A DNA stretch of 64,000 bases from Aptenodytes patagonicus (Eukaryota; Chordata; Aves; Sphenisciformes; Spheniscidae): positions 7,013,501-7,077,500 of the forward strand of contig NC_134962.1 of assembly GCF_965638725.1 (NCBI RefSeq). The letters are read 5' to 3'. The position numbers and the translations under genes were made by a program. Position 1 is the first letter of the stretch; every line of letters begins with the position of its first letter. Shown here piece by piece: positions 62,658 to 64,000 of the stretch. Below the pieces are notes generated by a model. It saw only the letters and a program-made list of their open reading frames with translations, was not told the origin of the DNA and ran no database searches.

Positions 62658-62663
62658 TTTATT
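62658..62663 (-). terminator. Possible proximal poly(A) signal of TFAP2C
   Basis: AATAAA on the minus strand, about 475 nt after the stop codon. The downstream sequence is AT-rich without a clear GU-rich element, so it is probably weak or unused. Confidence 0.3.
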
Positions 62664-63135
62664 GTTACTGTTGCATTTAGAGAGAATAAAACCCTGAAAT
62701 TGTATCAAATAACAAATAGGCTTCCATCTAAAATCTGTATCTTAAAAACTATACACGAAGCTGGTCACCACTAGATACTTAGATGTGGAAAAGAATCTAA
62801 ATATATCTCTTTGTATATTTCCATTGAAAACCCTTTATAGCACCACTTTACAGCAAAGGATTTCAATACACTTGTACCAAGTACTTATCTTCTGGTAATT
62901 GCTTCCACAGATAAGGGATACTGCAGCTTTTAGAAAGACTTGTCTCATGGATCCAGGGGGAATGAAGATCCTGAATAAGATGGTTTTTTTTTTTCTTTTC
63001 CCCTCCTTTCTTAAAAAAAAAACCAAACCCAAAACAAAATAAAAAAAAAACCCACACAAATCTCTATGTTTCCCCCAGCAAGAAGATCCCAGTCTGTGTT
63101 TAGGAGGAAGAGTTTAAAGTCTGGTTTCTCTCCTT

Positions 63136-63421
63136 TTACTTCCTGTGCTTGTCCATTTTATCAATGGTTTTGTTGGTTTCTGCAGGGCTCTGGTCGCCAG
63201 CGTTCATGTATGTTTTGTCTGCTATTTTTAATGCTTCATTTAGGTAGTTCTGGACGGATGTCATGGCAGCGCAGATGGCAGCACTCCCAAAGCCATGTGT
63301 GATCAGGCTAAAATGAGTCAAACAGCCCTGGATGCCAGGGTCCAAGATGGGACTAGGTCTCGTGTTTCCAAGAGGAGTTCTGTCCTGAGTGAGGAGGTCT
63401 GTGAATTCCTTACAAATCTGC
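63136..63421 (-). CDS. TFAP2C: TFAP2C (AP-2 gamma) last coding exon, C-terminal 94 residues
   Basis: Seen: an open minus-strand frame encodes 94 residues ending in TAA at 63136-63138. It includes [32 protein letters not shown] and AICAA, and ends in KHRK. Known: these are hallmarks of the end of the helix-span-helix dimerisation domain of AP-2 factors, nuclear proteins that bind GCCNNNGGC as dimers. The tail [10 protein letters not shown], followed by a basic KHRK end, resembles the TFAP2C tail more than those of TFAP2A, B, D or E, as I recall them. Start choice: the minus strand reads tcttgcag just before 63421, a good pyrimidine-rich acceptor. The exon begins with the third base of a codon, so the family's usual K/R-Q-I-C-K junction is kept and an upstream in-frame ATG (63430-63432) is intronic. 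Upstream exons (activation domain, basic region) lie beyond the right edge. No stop or frameshift is seen. AP-2 family assignment is near certain; the gamma paralogue is very likely. Confidence 0.93.
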
Positions 63422-64000
63422 CTGCAAGACATGAAGTGATCACACTTTACACCACGGTGGGAATTTATGCAAAAGCAAATAAATAAATAAAAATAACAGA
63501 GAAAGTCCCTATCACATATTTGGCAGTTACGTGGGAATTGGAGTTTTCAGAAATTCATTGCTCCATCAGCAGCACTGTCTAAAATTAAAGCTTATTTATT
63601 AGCACCAGTTTCTGATGAACCTTCTGTTATATCTGTCACAAAACCACATACACACTCTGCAGAATAATCTCTCCACCCCTGGTGGCTGGCTGGCTCCGCA
63701 TCATTTGCTCTAGATTTTAAGGGGGGAGTGGGAATCTAGGGCTAGTTTCTGTGAGAACTTCCACAGCTGCAGTCAAGTGATTTATAAAGACTAAAGCAGC
63801 TGAATAGGAGATTCAATTTAGTTGTGCATATCATATGTATATGCCCTCTTTAATAGAGACCTAGGCCCTGATCCTGCAAACACTAGCACATATGCCTGGC
63901 AAAACATGAATGGTTAATAATGCTCAAACATATGTTGTTTGCTGCTTGTAAATCTGTCCCCTTGATGGGATTTCACAGGAGCTGAGCAATCTTAACAGAA
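63422..64000 (-). other. TFAP2C: TFAP2C last intron (partial)
   Basis: This is sequence upstream of the acceptor AG at 63422-63423 on the minus strand. The upstream donor and exon lie outside the window. No coding exon is visible here. A fragment at 63863-63900 resembles an old sauropsid interspersed repeat. A CTCF-like match is present on the minus strand around 63671-63690, with two core mismatches. Confidence 0.85.
63863..63900. repeat. Fragment of an old sauropsid interspersed repeat
   Basis: AGGCCCTGATCCTGCAAACAC is a phrase I associate with the termini of an old palindromic repeat common in turtles, crocodilians and birds. Only the outer end is present here, inside the TFAP2C intron. 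The family name is not known to me. Confidence 0.35.

Larger units (their letters stand above)
61732..63135 (-). other. TFAP2C: TFAP2C 3' UTR (predicted extent)
   Basis: The region after the TAA is AT-rich, with many A/T homopolymers and no competing gene. I place the end near 61732 because AATAAA (minus, 61751-61756) is followed 18-19 nt later by a CA cleavage dinucleotide. A U/GU-rich stretch (TGTTTTGTT, then TTTTGTTTTCTTT, about 61693-61722) and a G6 run (61671-61676) come next, as at efficient poly(A) sites. The resulting UTR of about 1.4 kb is close to the human TFAP2C UTR as I recall it. An earlier AATAAA (62658-62663) could give a short form of about 0.5 kb but lacks an obvious GU-rich downstream element. 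A later one (61444-61449) could give a longer form. The extent is inferred; no transcript evidence is available. Confidence 0.7.

Noticed and set aside
63422..63432. Extending the TFAP2C frame to the in-frame ATG at 63430-63432
   Set aside because: The sequence just before 63421 is a good splice acceptor, and AP-2 proteins have many residues before this point. The ATG falls in the intron.
1..64000. CRISPR arrays, operons, prokaryotic defence or biosynthetic systems
   Set aside because: The sequence is vertebrate nuclear DNA with introns, LTRs and LINE/SINE remnants. No spaced direct repeats or gene clusters exist.

Overview
The window looks like vertebrate, most likely avian, nuclear DNA: AT-rich, almost gene-free, with diverged CR1 and MIR-like remnants and three solo endogenous-retrovirus LTRs of types I know from bird genomes. 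Only one protein-coding segment can be supported. It is the last coding exon of an AP-2 transcription factor on the minus strand (63136-63421), assigned to TFAP2C by its C-terminal tail. A long AT-rich 3' UTR follows, probably ending near 61732. The bases from 63422 to the right edge are the preceding intron.

Layout, left to right. 1-61731 is the intergenic DNA downstream of TFAP2C. It holds two sense-oriented LTRs (3669-4266 and 7105-7711), a 15-bp perfect inverted repeat (5262-5308), a SINE-like or palindromic old repeat (10225-10480), further MIR-like remnants, an old CR1 copy on the minus strand (43636-44240), a third LTR on the minus strand (50487-51170), and scattered homopolymers, microsatellites and G-runs. 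LTR1 and LTR3 each have a perfect 5-bp target-site duplication, so both are complete solo LTRs. No gag, pol or env frame is present, and no other exon is convincing.

Context. In mammals TFAP2C and BMP7 lie tail to tail across a large gene desert that carries shared enhancers and a chromatin-domain transition zone. If that order holds here, this window is the TFAP2C-proximal part of the desert. Functional content is then more likely regulatory than coding. By eye I find CTCF-like motifs pointing left near 46.1 and 46.6 kb and right near 55.4 kb (the divergent layout typical of a domain border), plus one just past the TFAP2C poly(A) site. These are hypotheses.

Nothing resembles a new protein-based system. 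The least explained structures are the hairpin-forming inverted repeats at 5262-5308, 10257-10329, 26164-26209 and 61477-61500.
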